NCBI GenBank assembly: GCA_963855995.1
Contig: OY979716.1
Location: 28,470,421-28,534,420, forward strand
Reading direction: 5' to 3'
DNA: 64,000 bases
From: Muricea muricata
Lineage: Eukaryota > Cnidaria > Anthozoa > Malacalcyonacea > Plexauridae
Under the pieces are notes generated by a model. The model had not been told where the DNA came from and did not search any database. It worked only from the letters and a program-made list of their open reading frames with translations. Of this stretch, positions 9,281-22,700 are shown piece after piece. Numbering within the stretch: the first letter of the stretch is position 1; every line of letters starts with the position of its first letter. Position numbers and translations under genes: made by a program.

Positions 9281-12200
9281 ATGCCACCAAAACGCGAAAA
9301 TTGGGACCGCAAAGCCGACCGTGAATTATAACGTCGTGAGAAAAGACATGAAAAAAAGTTGCTGCAGGAACACGAAGGCGCGAACGTGCCGAAGCTGTTA
9401 AATGGGACCCTGAAATACAAAAAGAGCAAACACGTCGTACAAAGGTTACGGCTGCGGAAACGAAGAAACGCGAACGTACCGAGTTTTTAAAATGGAACAA
9501 AGAAATTCAAACAGAGGAGACACGTCGTGAAATACTTCGCGATTTAAATGAAGAAAAAGGGTGGCGCGGGTCTAAGAAAATAGGTCAAATTCGTCGTAAA
9601 TTTGAACGCGTTCTCCGAAAATTACCAACGTTTAACGTTGTAAAAACATTTTCAAATCATAATGCAAAATTTACATCGTACTTCGACACGTACAAGATCT
9701 ACGTGTATGGTCGTACAAACCCCGTCGTTGTGTTTAAAAAAGCCATGGACATGACTGTCGAAACACGTGGTCTAAGGCCTGGCGACAAGATACGTGTCAT
9801 CGTGTCGCACCCGTCGTGGCCGAACCCGTTTTCGACGAAACTAATTACGATCACGGGCGACGAACGGTTTTTCTACATGTTATTAAAAGCCGTGTTGGAA
9901 TATGTGGAGTACAAAGCCGTCCCGTTAGACGTGAAGGTTGAAATCCAGTCGACGAAAATTCCACGGGGGAAAGGCCGGTTACAAATTACAAAAACCAACG
10001 CTGCACGTAAAAGATGTATTATTGCCATAAAAAATTCTGATACCATGTGCCTTGCCCGGGCGGTTGTAACAGCACACGCTAATTTAAACAAGACAAAATG
10101 GACCAATTCCCAAATTAAAAACGGTTTTAACGACTCGAGGAAACTTTAAGGAGAAGAAGCATTAAAATTACACGAAGAGGCTGGCGTACCTTTATCCGAC
10201 CACGGTAATACTTTGGAGGACGTAACCACATTTGCAAACCATCTTGGTGTTCAAATTAGTATTGTAGACGAAGACTACTTTAATGAAATCACATTTACCA
10301 CAGGTAACGGTGAGAATATATACTTGCACAAAAATAAAAACCATTATGACGTGTCACATCGATGCCTGCGTTTTTAAGTAAAAAATATTATTGTCACACA
10401 TGTAAAAGTGCGTATACACGTCGCGACAAACACAAGTGTCCAAACAAATGTTTAGCTTGTTACAAACTTGAAAAACATACGGGTGACATAATAGTTTGCG
10501 ATAAGTGTAACCGGACATTTTTTGGACAAAAATGTTACGACGAACATTTACGGAACCGGTCAAAAGGTGGGAAACGTGACGTTGTCTGCGAACTCATTCA
10601 AAAATGTTTGGAATTTAAACGGACAGTCTCGGATCTGAAACAACATGTGTGTGGTTATGCAACGTGTAGTAATTGTAAAAAGTATTGTGATCTTAAAACA
10701 CACGAGTGTTACATGTTACGTGTAGAGACCAAAGGTGGTGCATGCACGCGTCCTACTCCATGTAAAAAAGACAAGTGTTTGTGCTGTAAGACGCGTACGA
10801 ACAACTCCATGTTTTACGATTTGGAAACGCAACAGGAGACGGGTACGCATATTGTAAATTACGTCAACGCACAAGATTTTAATGGGACCGAACATACGTT
10901 CAAAACAATAGAAGAGTTTTGTAAATTTGTGTTTACTGACAAGCATAAAAAATATACGTTCATTGCACACAATGCAAAAAGTTTCGATGTCCAGTTCATT
11001 TTAAAGTATTGCGTAGATAACACGATAAAACCATTTTGTATTTACAACGGGACGAAAATTATGTACATGTCTGTAAAAGAGTTTGATATAAGGTTTATCG
11101 ACAGTATAAATTTCATTAATGCTCCGTTATCAACGTTTCCAAAAACGTTTGGGTTAAAAGAACTGAAAAAAGGGTATTTTCCGCATTTGTTTAATATTCC
11201 TGTTAACCAAGATTACGTAGGGCCAATACCTAAAAAGTATTATTACGACCCTGATCATATGAAACCAGGGGTGCGTACTGCGTTTTTAAAATGGTACCAG
11301 GAACGCGTTGATGAAAATTACGTATTTGACTTTAAAAAGGAATTAGAAGCCTATTGTCGATCGGATGTTGATATTTTACGACGTGGGATGATGACCTTTC
11401 GTGAGGATTTTCTAAAAATTGGAAACGTTGACCCGTTACAGTATATTACCATTGCGTCGGTATGTATGGCTGTGTACCGGTCAAAATATATGCCAAAAGA
11501 TACGATCGGGGTTCTTAAAGTCGCACCAAAAAACACGGTAAGTAAAATTTCTTTACAGTGGTTGAATTGGCTATCGGAAAATATTTACATTCAACATGCA
11601 ATGAACGGTGGCGAATTCAATATTCCAACGGTTGGAAAAGTAGACGGATACTGTGCACAAACGAACAGGGTGTACGAATTTCAAGGTTGTTTTTGGCATG
11701 GGTGTAAAAAATGTTACACGGAAGACCAAATTAATTCTGTGAACCAATTAGATATGATCGAATTACAACGTACAACGCAACGGAAAAACAAACGTATTCG
11801 TGGATTAGGGTACAATCTTGTTGAAGTATACGAATGCGAAATATTAAAAACACGGCGTTTAAAAAATATCGTAAGACGAACAACGTCGAACTCGTGACGC
11901 CATTAAATCCTCGAGACGCCTTTTTTGGCGGTCAGACCAACGTGACAAAACTTAAATATGATTTTAAACCTGACGAAAAAGGTCGGTATGTAGACTTTGT
12001 AAGTTTGTACCCAACTGTAAATTTTTTTAAAGAGTATCCTGTAGGACATCCAACGAAGATTTACAATCCAAAATGTCACGATAGTAATTGGCACGGATTT
12101 ATTCAGTGTAAAATAGAACCTCCGCGCGGATTGTACCATCCCGTGTTACCTGTAAGGTTAAAATGTGGAAAAGCCATTAAATTACTATTTCCATTATGTC

Positions 12201-13229
12201 GTACGTGTGCGGCACTCCAACAACAAGAAAAATGCGAGCATTCTCCTGATGAACGTGTGTTTACAGGAACGTGGTGCCCGAACGAAGTAGCCCTTGCTCT
12301 TACAAAAGGGTACCGAATTATTGGAATATACGAGGTTTGGCATTTTGTGAAAACGTCCGGTACGTTATTTCGGGATTACGTAAGGGATTTCATGAAACTT
12401 AAAATGGAATCTTCCGATCCACCTAAAGAGGATATAAACGTGTTTAAGGCACGTGTTTAAGGCACGTGTTAAAAACCATTTAGGGATTAAATTAGTTACC
12501 ATTCAAAAGAATCCAGGAATGCGGTCGGTTGCTAAATTTTGCTTGAATAGTTTATGGGGGAAGTATGGGCAACGTACCAACATGACACAAACCGAGTACG
12601 TGACGAAACCTGTTGACTTTTACAAAATTCTTTTAAACGATACGCACGACGATATTAACATCCAGTTTCTTACAAAAGATATGGTCCAAATGAATTACAA
12701 CCTTAAAAACCAATTTGTAGATAATTACAATAACATTAACATTCCTATAGCGGCGTTTACAACATCGCACGCTCGGGAAATGTTGTATGGGGTATTGGAT
12801 AAGATAGGTACAAGAGTGTTGGGGTACGACATGGACAGTTGTTGGTTTTACGAACGGGAAGGCGAAAATACAATACCGACAGGCGATAGTCTTGGCGAGT
12901 TAACGGACGAGCTTGGTGGTGGGTATATTACCAAATGGGTTGGAACAGGTCCAATATCGTATTCGTACGAAACAAGTGACGGTGACGTGACGTGTAAAGT
13001 AAAAGGGTTTACGTTAAATTATGCATGCGGGCAACTCATTAACGGTAACGTGATGAACGACATTGTGCACGATCCGAGTAAGACCGTTATGATCACGAAG
13101 AAAAACGCCATTACACGGGACGCCAAAACAAAGACAATCGTTAACCAGGACTTGACGAAAACGTTCTCTCTCGGATATGATAAACGTGTTGTGCAAAGTA
13201 ATTTTGATACGTTACCTTATGGGTATTAA
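9281..13229 (+). pseudogene. polB: Polinton A DNA polymerase B (broken)
   Basis: Protein-primed-type family B polymerase. A charged N-terminal region (9281-9700, frame-shifted near 9355) leads to the conserved N-domain (9703-10149). There is then a stop at 10147, a frameshift near 10365, a long frame to 11897 with Cys-rich fingers and 3'-5' exonuclease ('FYDLETQ', 'AHNAKSFD', 'YCRSDVDIL'). Another shift follows near 11850, and a 13-bp tandem duplication at 12440-12465 breaks frame again. The palm follows (DFVSLYP, NSLWGKYGQ, catalytic YDMDS). Catalytic aspartates are kept, so decay is recent relative to divergence. No introns are seen where Polinton B has them. Confidence 0.88.
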
Positions 13230-13235
13230 ATAAAG

Positions 13236-13640
13236 ATGAATCCAACACAACATACCGAAAACGAACTTTTACGTATGAAAGATGAAATGCTCGAGGAAGT
13301 TCGAGGTTTAAAAGGCAAGTCCAAGAAGAAGAAGTTGTTATTTGTTGCAAAAACAACGGCAAGAGTCTTGTTGATCGCAGGTGGAGTAACGGCTGCGGTG
13401 TTTTTTCCACATACTATTTTACTGGTTGCCATTGGTGGTGCTGCTGCGCTTTTTGATACGGGGAAATCTTCGAAAAAAGACATGAAGAAAATTCATGATA
13501 CTGCAGCAAAAAAGAAAAATGTGCTTCAAGGATTAAAAGGTGTTAGTGAAGAATTAATTAGAAAACAAACACGTCGTGAGTTTTTAGAAAATCCAACGGC
13601 ACCACCATTATATCCACCATTGGAAATAGAGAAAAATTAA
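13236..13640 (+). CDS. Small membrane protein with PTAP/PPxY late-domain motifs
   Basis: 134 aa. It has a charged helical N-terminus, a Lys-rich stretch, then hydrophobic segments at about residues 40-75 that could form one or two membrane helices. A charged region follows, and the tail contains PTAPPLYPP. Within that tail PTAP and PPLY (PPxY) overlap; these are the two classical motifs that recruit Tsg101/ESCRT-I and NEDD4-type ligases. It starts 7 bp after the PolB stop, same strand. I do not recognise the family. Membrane location and ESCRT recruitment are inferences from motif and hydropathy. Confidence 0.6.
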   Translation: MNPTQHTENELLRMKDEMLEEVRGLKGKSKKKKLLFVAKTTARVLLIAGGVTAAVFFPHTILLVAIGGAAALFDTGKSSKKDMKKIHDTAAKKKNVLQGLKGVSEELIRKQTRREFLENPTAPPLYPPLEIEKN

Positions 13641-13680
13641 ATCGCGGGCAAAATTTTTTAAACTTTTAAAAGTTTAAAAA

Positions 13681-13851
13681 ATGTCTGCTGATGAAATGAA
13701 AAACCGGACAGTGTATATGATTTGTCGTACTGATAAGATCGAAGACGATGGGGTGGATATTTACGCGGGGAGCACGTCGAGTTCTTTAGAAAAACGGCTA
13801 CAGGAACATAGGAATTCGAGTAGGTCAAAAAGGGATGGGGGTGTTAAATTA
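13681..13851 (+). pseudogene. GIY-YIG endonuclease, 5' half (split by EnSpm)
   Basis: It encodes the N-terminal half of a GIY-YIG nuclease: 'VYMI' (GIY position), 'IYAGSTSSSLEKRLQEHR' (YIG position, here YAG, followed by the conserved Arg-x-x-x-His). The ORF is cut at 13851 by the EnSpm end CACTGCAAAAAA. The 3' half resumes at 33776 in a frame compatible with direct joining once the insertion and one TA are removed. GIY-YIG enzymes nick DNA in recombination or repair and are common in large Polintons. Confidence 0.8.
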
Positions 13852-13865
13852 CACTGCAAAAAATC

Positions 13866-14230
13866 AAATTACGCTTTGCATAAGCGTAACACACTTATTT
13901 GAGTAAATCATACAGCTTACTCAAAGTTTGAGTAATTTTACGCAAATAAGTTGAGTAGATAATTTTACTCAAACATTTGAGTAAAGAATGTTGAGTGAAT
14001 TGTGTTATTTACGCAATTGTTGCGCGTAACAGTTTACTCAAACAGTTGCGTAAAATCACACTTACGCGATGTCTGAGTAAAGTTGATGTTGTACTCAGCA
14101 GTTTGAGTAATGTCTAACAATTTTACGCAAATCACGAGTAAATACAAAATAGGTTGAGTAAATTTACTCAAATGATATTCAGTACGCGCTACAGTTACTC
14201 AAAATTTGCGTACAATCACACATATACAAG
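13866..14230. repeat. EnSpm left subterminal repeats
   Basis: More than 20 copies of GAGTAA/TTACTC and ACGCAA/TTGCGT words lie in both orientations over about 360 bp. In plant En/Spm such repeats bind the accessory DNA-binding protein TnpA. That role here is inferred by analogy. Confidence 0.8.
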
Positions 14231-15013
14231 TTGATCTGGGTAACCAAACTCTTGATATATCCGCTAGCGACGAATGAATGCAAAGTGTTAACGTTGAACT
14301 GACGATTATATAGTTTTTGAATGTCAACTAATCCCATCTTAATAGAAAGGCGGTGTTAAATCGATTTTTCTAATGTTTAAAATCAAATTCACTAATGAAA
14401 GCCGGGCTGGCGTTCTGTTAGCCCGGTAAACAAGATCTCCGAGACTGCACGTGGACGCCTGTTTACAGTTTTTGACCCAAGATTTCTGCTGCGAGTTCGA
14501 AACATTTATAATTATTACAACTGTTAATTCCAGTGAGAGAATGGGGAGAATTAATGTTCCAATTTCAGATACTAACATGTAAAGCATAGCAAAAATGTTT
14601 ATGCAAATAATTTGTGCCTTGCGTACATCTCAGAGGAATTCTGTTTAATTTAAATTAGTTCTAGGATGACACTTATTATGACATCCCCCAATAGAAAAAA
14701 AATCTCATGCAAATATCAACTGTGTAAACGCTGACCTCATAAAAAAACGCACAACCTGTTCGGGGCTGTTAAAAATACGCTTGAACAATGTTTTGCTGCC
14801 CACATTGTTTCATGATCAACAATGCTGAAGAATAGTGTTGACAATATTTAACAATGTCTGGTTGGCAGAATGCTGTTTTCAACAACCCTAAACAGATTGT
14901 GCGTTTTTAGCTGTGTATGCGTCCACCAAAGGCATAATACAGTCACGCAAAAGAACGACCCATTAATATATCCATTAATACCCATTATATATATTATGAA
15001 TATTATATATTTA
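14231..15013. other. EnSpm left interior, no gene seen
   Basis: Between the subterminal repeats and the last transposase exon I find only short, featureless frames on either strand. It may contain the 3' UTR of the transposase gene. Confidence 0.4.
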
Positions 15014-17556
15014 ACTATATATGTAGTCGACCCGATAGCGAAGGACAACAAAACTCTTAGTTTTGTTACATTCAAAACCTTTATGGAGTCCAAGTGGATG
15101 AAAATCTATAAGATTTTCATACTTAATGTATTTCACTTCTTCACTCAAGCAAACTTGACAGGCATTAAGATGTTCTTCATGTTTAACCACTTGTAAGATC
15201 TTGCATTGGAATACAACATCTTCATTTTGCGCTACCACCATAATCTTTTCCACCAATCCAAAAGTGTGAATGCCATAGTGCAAGGCTGTGATAAGCACAC
15301 AACCAACACTGTACCTTGTACCACCCATTTACATCTGTAAAAATAAGAAATATATATACTTTATGTACCATAGACATTTAGGGTGATTCTCCTGTCACAT
15401 ATGTGACACTGCTAGTTATTTTCTAGTCACAAAAACCATAAAGACCAGTGGAACTGTGATGTCACATTTGTGATGGGAGAATCACCCACAGTCTACCAGT
15501 TTGTCGACTATGACACACTTTTAGTTAAATACTATACCATAGTTTAAAATACATTATGATTGCATGGTTAAAATTCTAGATTGAGAAAGCTGATAAATCT
15601 TTTGCTTAAGATATTACATACTTTGTCACTAAGGATGTGGGTGTCAGATCTTCTACATCTCCAAGTTCATTTTCTAGACCAGCATCAGCAATGGTAACCC
15701 TCTCTCCTTTATTAGTGGTAAAGAAACATTCTTTATAAAAGGAGTAGTATCAGTATAGCCTGGTTCACATGCACTTGTTGAAAGAATCAGGGATGGCTTG
15801 TTCTGGCCAACATGATTGAGTAAATTCTATACCATTGGTAATATTTGCCCTATTTGTATATAGTTACATTATGTGAGGACAAAATCCCCCGATACACAAC
15901 AAGTGTGAACCAGGCTTTACTAACTGCAAAAAACCCAGAAAAATGTAACACATATTCAAATACATTTATCACACATAGGCCTTCAAGGTCATGTCTGGTA
16001 CATTTATATAAATACACACCCACCCACACACAGGTATACAAACCTGGACCATGTTGAACAGCCTTGTTGAAAAGGCTTCCAGCAGAGGTTCGCAGTAAAT
16101 ATGCTTGCAGAGCTTGGTGTCGCTTAGCCAGAGAGTAATCAATATTTTTGAAGTTATTCAATTTATCCACATATTTCTTAAAATAGCTGTGTTTTGCCTC
16201 ACAAAACGCATTGCCCAGCTGCGAACCAATGGGCCCCTCCTGAAAAGAAATGATATTGTACCATGGTGCTGTACATCCATATTGCAGAATACTTAATATA
16301 TTATTACATTTCAATCAAAAATAAACTAGTATTGAAATTCATTTTAATCTACCTCACAATTTGTCTGGGATAGTGAACCATGTAGTGTTGCTTTGGGATA
16401 ATGGATCTAGTGTACAATTTGCTGAAATTCTCCAGGTACTCCTCTATCAGTACAGCAAGGTAGGCTGCTAACTCTGGGCTTGTTGTTGGGGCAAATAGGA
16501 TTTCTTCAATTTTTAATAGTTGGAGAAAATTTTCCCAGTGACTATCATCTTTTGGAATCAAATCTCCAATCAACAAGGGAAGCATTCTTGCCAAGCACCA
16601 CATTTGGATAGCAACAAAAAATATTGCAAATCTCTATCATGCTATACTATCACTAATTATAAAGCCAGTCATGGTACTGTGCCATATAGATCAGTCGAAG
16701 TAAAGTAACCTGAGGTTAAACAAAGTACAATATACATATGTGATGACTAAGCTTAAAGTGGACTGCATTAAGGTTCACAATTGCCAGTCAACTAATTAAC
16801 AAATAAGAAACAGTTATTAGCAAAATATAATCAACATTACCTGTCTGGCTAATCGTTGCAGAGTTAGTATTCAGGACTTGCTGCTTCAGAGGGCTTGGTC
16901 TATTCTTTCTATCGACAACTCCATATTCAAAGTTGATAATTCTCTCATTCACCATATCAAGGGTGAGAATTTTTTCTTCAAGAACATATCTTTGTAAGAG
17001 CATCTTAACCTCCAAGGGAAGTACACCTTCCAGCTGATCATGCATGATGTCCAAGTCCAGTCCACCAACAACATGGAAGAATTTAGACTGGTTCAATGCA
17101 GATGCTCGCTTAACACCAAATGCCATAGACAAGGAGGAATCTTCACTGACCAGTTCACAGTGTCGATTATGGGCTGTTTTAGTTCTTAGTTGGAACTCTT
17201 CCTCACTGAACTGTCAATCAAATTACAAAAAAATACAGATTATTATTAATAATTAAAATTTTTTTCTGAGCATACACATATAACAATTTTCTTACAAGTA
17301 ACAAAATATTAACTAAACAAAATTTACTCACACTTGTTTGTATATCATCCTTTGTTGCCATACAAACACGGCAAATCCTAAGACAATTGAAGCTTTCATT
17401 GTAGCCACCAATCATATGTGCACCCAGGTTGTCTGTGGAGAAAGGTCCAATGCTTCCTCTAAAGGTTTTCTCCAAACCATCAACTTTTATCGTCAAACCA
17501 GACCCCTGAAATAATAGGAATCAAAATTCATTCACTTCAACCGATTCTTCTTTAAT

Positions 17557-17623
17557 CCACCCTTTTCGAGGTTTGACCGACGGGGGGTAACACGTGTAGT
17601 AATTCGAAACAGTCGGACAAACA
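17557..17623 (+). repeat. ISL2EU left TIR
   Basis: 67 bp, nearly identical in inverted form to 23606-23672, starting CCACCCTTTTCGAGG. Confidence 0.9.
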
Positions 17624-17679
17624 TTGCGTTTCATTGTACTTGCGCATACAAATATTAAGTAGTTCAACTGCGAAAGAAA

Positions 17680-19656
17680 ATGGTTAAACACTGTGCGTGG
17701 GGCACTTGCAATAGTGATTTGCGTTACCCAGAAATATTAATAAATTCTGAAGGAAAATGTGTTCAATTTTACCATTTCCCGTCTTTTAAAAAAGAAAAAA
17801 TGCGACGAGAAGCATGGATAAGGGCATGTTGTCGGGGCGACAATTTTGTTTGCACGAAACATTCTTATATCTGTGGATTGCATTTTATTGGTAATAATGG
17901 ACCGACCGACGAACATCCTGACCCTATTCCAGCTACTGCAAGCCGTGAAAAGGTTAGACAATACACACTCTACATGCATTTGTTTATAGTGTTATTTACA
18001 TATTTGACGATGCCATTTGCCTTTCATTATATGCAGGTAAAGCGACTGAATAACAAACGAAAAGCGCCTATAGAAAGGAACAATATTTGCCCCAAAATAA
18101 GTAAGAAGGAAAAAAATTCGGCTGCAGCGACACTGGTGGCGATATCATCTTCAAATTTATTTCATGGGAAAAATATAGCAGAACTCGAGGCTGCCGAGAC
18201 CTTGGCATCATTTGCAGAGATACCACCAGTGGCAGTGGGTTCAAAAAGTGCCGAAGTTCCATCTCCATTACTTGAAAATTATGATACGCCTATAAACTTG
18301 GTTGAAAACAATCAAAATATGACCACAGACGCCTCTTCTCAGGTAACCAACAGTAACATATTTGGAAAATTCGTTCATTAGTTTCATAGTCTCTTCAAAT
18401 ATTTATTATATACTTTTTAAATAAATTTTTGAATGTTTGTAGACAAGCATCGAAATGGTCAATATTCCTTACACCTATGCTTACACTGAACAAATGCTGA
18501 CCAGCAAGGATGTAATGAGACGATTTCTATTTATTGAAACAGTTAAAAATCCGAAGTATTGTTGCCATTACACTGGTATGCCATTGTATTTTGACTGCTT
18601 TCTGATTTTGTGCATATACATAAAAACTTAATTGTACTTTTTAATGAATACAAGTAATAATATTTTACAGGCCTTGATGCTGCTCTTTTGAAAGCTTTGT
18701 TTGAATTTGTTGAAAAGAAAGCAACCCACATCAGTACATTGAAAGGATCTAGAGGAACCAAATCCACCAGTTTCGATGAAAAATGTTCAAAGGTAAGGAA
18801 TAATTATAAACTTGCCTACATTGTTCTTTGTCTACATTGCTGTCCTAATAGCACTGTTTTGTTTTGTCTTAAGATTAAGCTGGCTCTTAGTAAGGTACCT
18901 TTTGAAGATCAGTTTATTTTGACCCTGGTGAGGCTGAAAAGGAAGCCGAGTGTTATAATGCTGGGCAACTTGTTTGGCATTTCTGCTTCAACAGTGACAA
19001 AAATTTTTATATCGTGGATAATGTTTTTGAAAGATGAACTCTCTTTCCTGTTACCTTTTTCATCACTGAGTGAAATGGCAGGAGTAAAAGTTCCCAAGGC
19101 CTTCAGGCATTATCCTGATCTGAGGAGCATTATAGAATGCACTGAACTTTACATTGAGAAGCCTTTCAAGATAGCTGCCCAAAGATCAACTTACAGTAAT
19201 TACAAGGCAAGAAATACCTTCAAAGTGCTAGTTGGGATTTCACCAATCCCTCATTTCAACTTTGTGTCTGAACTTTTTACTGGAAGTGTTAGTGATAAGG
19301 AAATCGTGGCAAAATCTGGATTCTTGAAACATTTGAACCCAGGAGATGCTGTAATGGCTGATAAGGGCTTCAACATTCAGGACTTGATGGCTCTACATGA
19401 AGCAAGACTTATTGCACCCCCCCTAATGAGAAAGGAAACAATATCATCGAAAGCTTCTACCGATACAAGAAGGATTGCCAAACTTCGTGTTCACGTTGAG
19501 CGACTTATTAGAAAGCTAAAGTGTTATGGTATTTTGCGTGGAGTGATACCGCTTTCTTTGAAACCCTATGTCAACCACATTGTTAAAGTGTGTGCTGCAT
19601 TGGTTAACTTACAACCAAGTGCTATAAGTGTTGAGTCAGTTGAACCAGGGGATTGA
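17680..19656 (+). CDS. ISL2EU THAP-domain DDE transposase (538 aa, five exons)
   Basis: Exons 17680-17952, 18037-18342, 18443-18575, 18671-18792, 18874-19656 all have GT/AG sites and join in frame to 538 aa. The N-terminal THAP zinc finger (CAWGTC ... YHFP ... W ... ICGLHF ... HPDPIP) binds TIR DNA. The C-terminal HARBI1/DDE_Tnp_4-like nuclease core has 'MADKGF' (second acidic residue) and 'HVERLIRKLK' (third). The first position reads IIECTE where related transposases usually have IIDCTE, so the first catalytic Asp appears to be Glu. It would act in the nucleus to cut and paste the element. Confidence 0.9.
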
Positions 19657-19709
19657 ATGAAAATTAAAAGTAAACAATAAAACAGTCAGGGAAACAAAAC
19701 CAAAATATT

Positions 19710-22700
19710 TCATTGATATTTTATTCTACATAATTCAATACTGAAGAGATTTGAAAGAAAAGTTCTTGTATCTGCCCTTGTTTTCTCTGCATCCTCATGA
19801 CAAAACCATCTGTGAACTTTGGAGATATATTCAGCAGGATTTGTTTCAAAATCATCAATGTCCTTAATAAGAAATTAAATGTTCAGTTACATTAGAATTA
19901 CATTAAAAATCTCCTGTTGGGCATTAAACTAATGTTTTTTTCTTAGCATTTGTGGCATTTTGCCGGGAATGATCAGGGTGTACAATATGGTTGATTCCAC
20001 AGAATTCCCCTCCCTACAGTGAGTGTCCAACCCTGAGAACAGGCCTGCTTGTAATTGGTGAGGAGGGTAATAAAAGATGGATAATGTATACCTCCATAAA
20101 GTGCTGGACAAACTTGGAAGTGTATATTCCACAGTTATTACTTCCTGCATTTTGTTGTGGAACCTAAATCAAATACATTCAGGCAAGTAAAATTAAAAAA
20201 AATGAACAACTTTAATGGTGCAAAAAGGTGTTTTGTAGATGTTTTGTACCTGCAGTACTGCTTGTTTTCGCTGGTGCACTGTCCGGGCAAGGTTGTATTT
20301 TTTTGTTAAATACTCCAGGTAACTATTTAACAAGAAATAAAGTTAATGAGAAAAAAATTGACAGAACATTGAGTTGTGCACACGACATGTTGTCAATTTT
20401 TACCTGTCTATTATGCAAAATTCGTTTTTTCTATCAGTTGCATAACAAGTCAATGAATCCATTAACAATACATGGCTGTAAATTAAATATAAATGTGGTC
20501 AATTAATTCACTTAAACATGTTATATTTAGTAGCCTGTCTAATGTATGCTGTAAATGTTAAGACAAATATTTTACCTTGGAGTGATCACAGCCAATAACC
20601 AGTGATAGCTACAACAGGTAGAAAAACAAGTTACAAAATAATGATCTGTCAAAAATATTGGATGTGAAAATTATATTGAAATACCTCCTATTTATTGGAA
20701 TAAATATAAAGTCACTATCCAGCAACTGTGTTGAAAAGAACTGCTCTGTCTCTTGATGCCTTTGTTTTCTATGACAATAAAAAATACCAATGACTTTTAG
20801 AAACAAATTTTTTTAGGAAAAACTACATGTAGTCGCTATAAATGTACCTGGTTTTTCTATTCTTCCCTTCTTGTTCGCCACACAAAACTGTATACCAAAA
20901 TGTGCTCACCACAGGAAAGTTACAGCAAGTTTCACTAAAAGAAATTATTTTCGCCATTGTTCATACAGAAATCTGCCTTGCATATATGTTTTACAATAAA
21001 GCAATTTTATTAACTTACCTAATTAAATAATTGACAATGTTGTCATTGACCATTTTGTTTGGTTGTAGACCCTGAATGCATGATCTATAGATAGTGCAAC
21101 CAGACCCATTTATGCAAACAGAATCCATTTCCTGGGTCAAAATATCATCCACCAATGGTTCATTATCGTCACTTTTGTTTGCAGTAGCATCATTGGCTGT
21201 GTGATCTGAACACTCTTTACCTGGAATGAAAAGTGTCTTATTGTACCAATAACATTAACATAATGACACCAACCCACTATTAGGCTGCAGAATTGGTAAT
21301 CAATTTATGTTTCAGTCACTAATATGATTCTATACTCAAGTATCCCTAACCCATAATATTAACTTTAATCAAACGCCTAACCCTAACCTCTTCTACCCCT
21401 AACCGTTGCCTTAGTTACCAAAACATAAATTGATAACCACAGAGTTTCCCTGTTGTCAATAAATTTGTCAGGTGTTAAACAAGTAAAAGAATTAGGATGG
21501 ACATAGGTACATTGTAGTGCAATGGGTTACAGTAACAAAGAATAACTGTGACAATTACCTTGAGTCAATGGAGCAGATTCCGTTTGAGGCATCATGAAAG
21601 GCAAAACATTGTTGACCCAAAAATTTTGAAGATTTTCCATCAGTAACACTACAAACTCTTCATCAAATTGCACTTCAACCAAAAATATCCCAAGAGTAGT
21701 CCAAACCACAAAATCACATGAAGGAAGTTCATGCACAAACATTTGCACTTGCACTTGAAAGTAATATGTACTGTTCTTCTTTAGTAAAAATTTATCTCCT
21801 TCCTGTTTACCACCAACTACAGCAGACAGAAATGCCTCTTTGGGGTCAAGATATCTTTTACTCCAGGGGCACTTGTACTCAACAACAACAGAAGGGCATT
21901 CTTCTTTACAAGAACAATGGCGAATGTTGTCAACACTTGCTGCTATGAAGAATTTTTTTCTGGATATTGTAAGTCCTCTTGACTGAAGTTCCAGTTTGTG
22001 ATGCTGCTTCTCCTGAACTCGCAGGTAGTTGCTTCGAGCTGTGTCTTCATGCTTAAGCCCCCAGTCACGTGGATTTTGTGGAGAATCAGAAGGTGCTTGA
22101 ATATAAGTTGGAACTTGTGGGTCTGCTATTTCACTGACAAGCTTACTTACATCTTTACTCTTGCAGGCGTTTAAACTCGATTGGGCATCATTTACTTTTT
22201 TTGCTTTTGAAGCCGAAATTATACCTGCTTTGTGGACATACCAATCCGGACATTCCCACTGTTCCACAGTGGTGACATCAACATGATGAATTTCTTCAGG
22301 TGTAAATATTTCTTGATCTTCATTTTCGAGGATTGCTACAACATCCTTTATGGAACTGAATTGCATCAGTTTCTCTCTCATAAGTCCATTTATGTGAGGG
22401 GGTGTTGCCTTGTTTGACTTTATTGAAGTATAGGTGCTAACTGATTCTGAACTGCATTCAAAAAAGTCTTCTTTTGGCATGTATGTTTTTTCTAAAAGAT
22501 GAAGTATTGCAGGTGACTTTATAGCAGGGTTTTCCTTGATTTTTGAAATGAACTTGCAAATAGATTCAGGTGATGGATCTCTTCTGTGGTTCTCATTCCT
22601 CGTATCTACATCAATACTTTCACAAAATATATGATCCTTTCTTTTTTTCTTCCTACGTGTTGTGATTTTCTTAGTGACTTTGGCTCGTTTTCGTGGTATT

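Noticed and set aside
10716..10970. Minus-strand ORFs across Polinton A PolB
   Set aside because: Shadows of PolB coding sequence.
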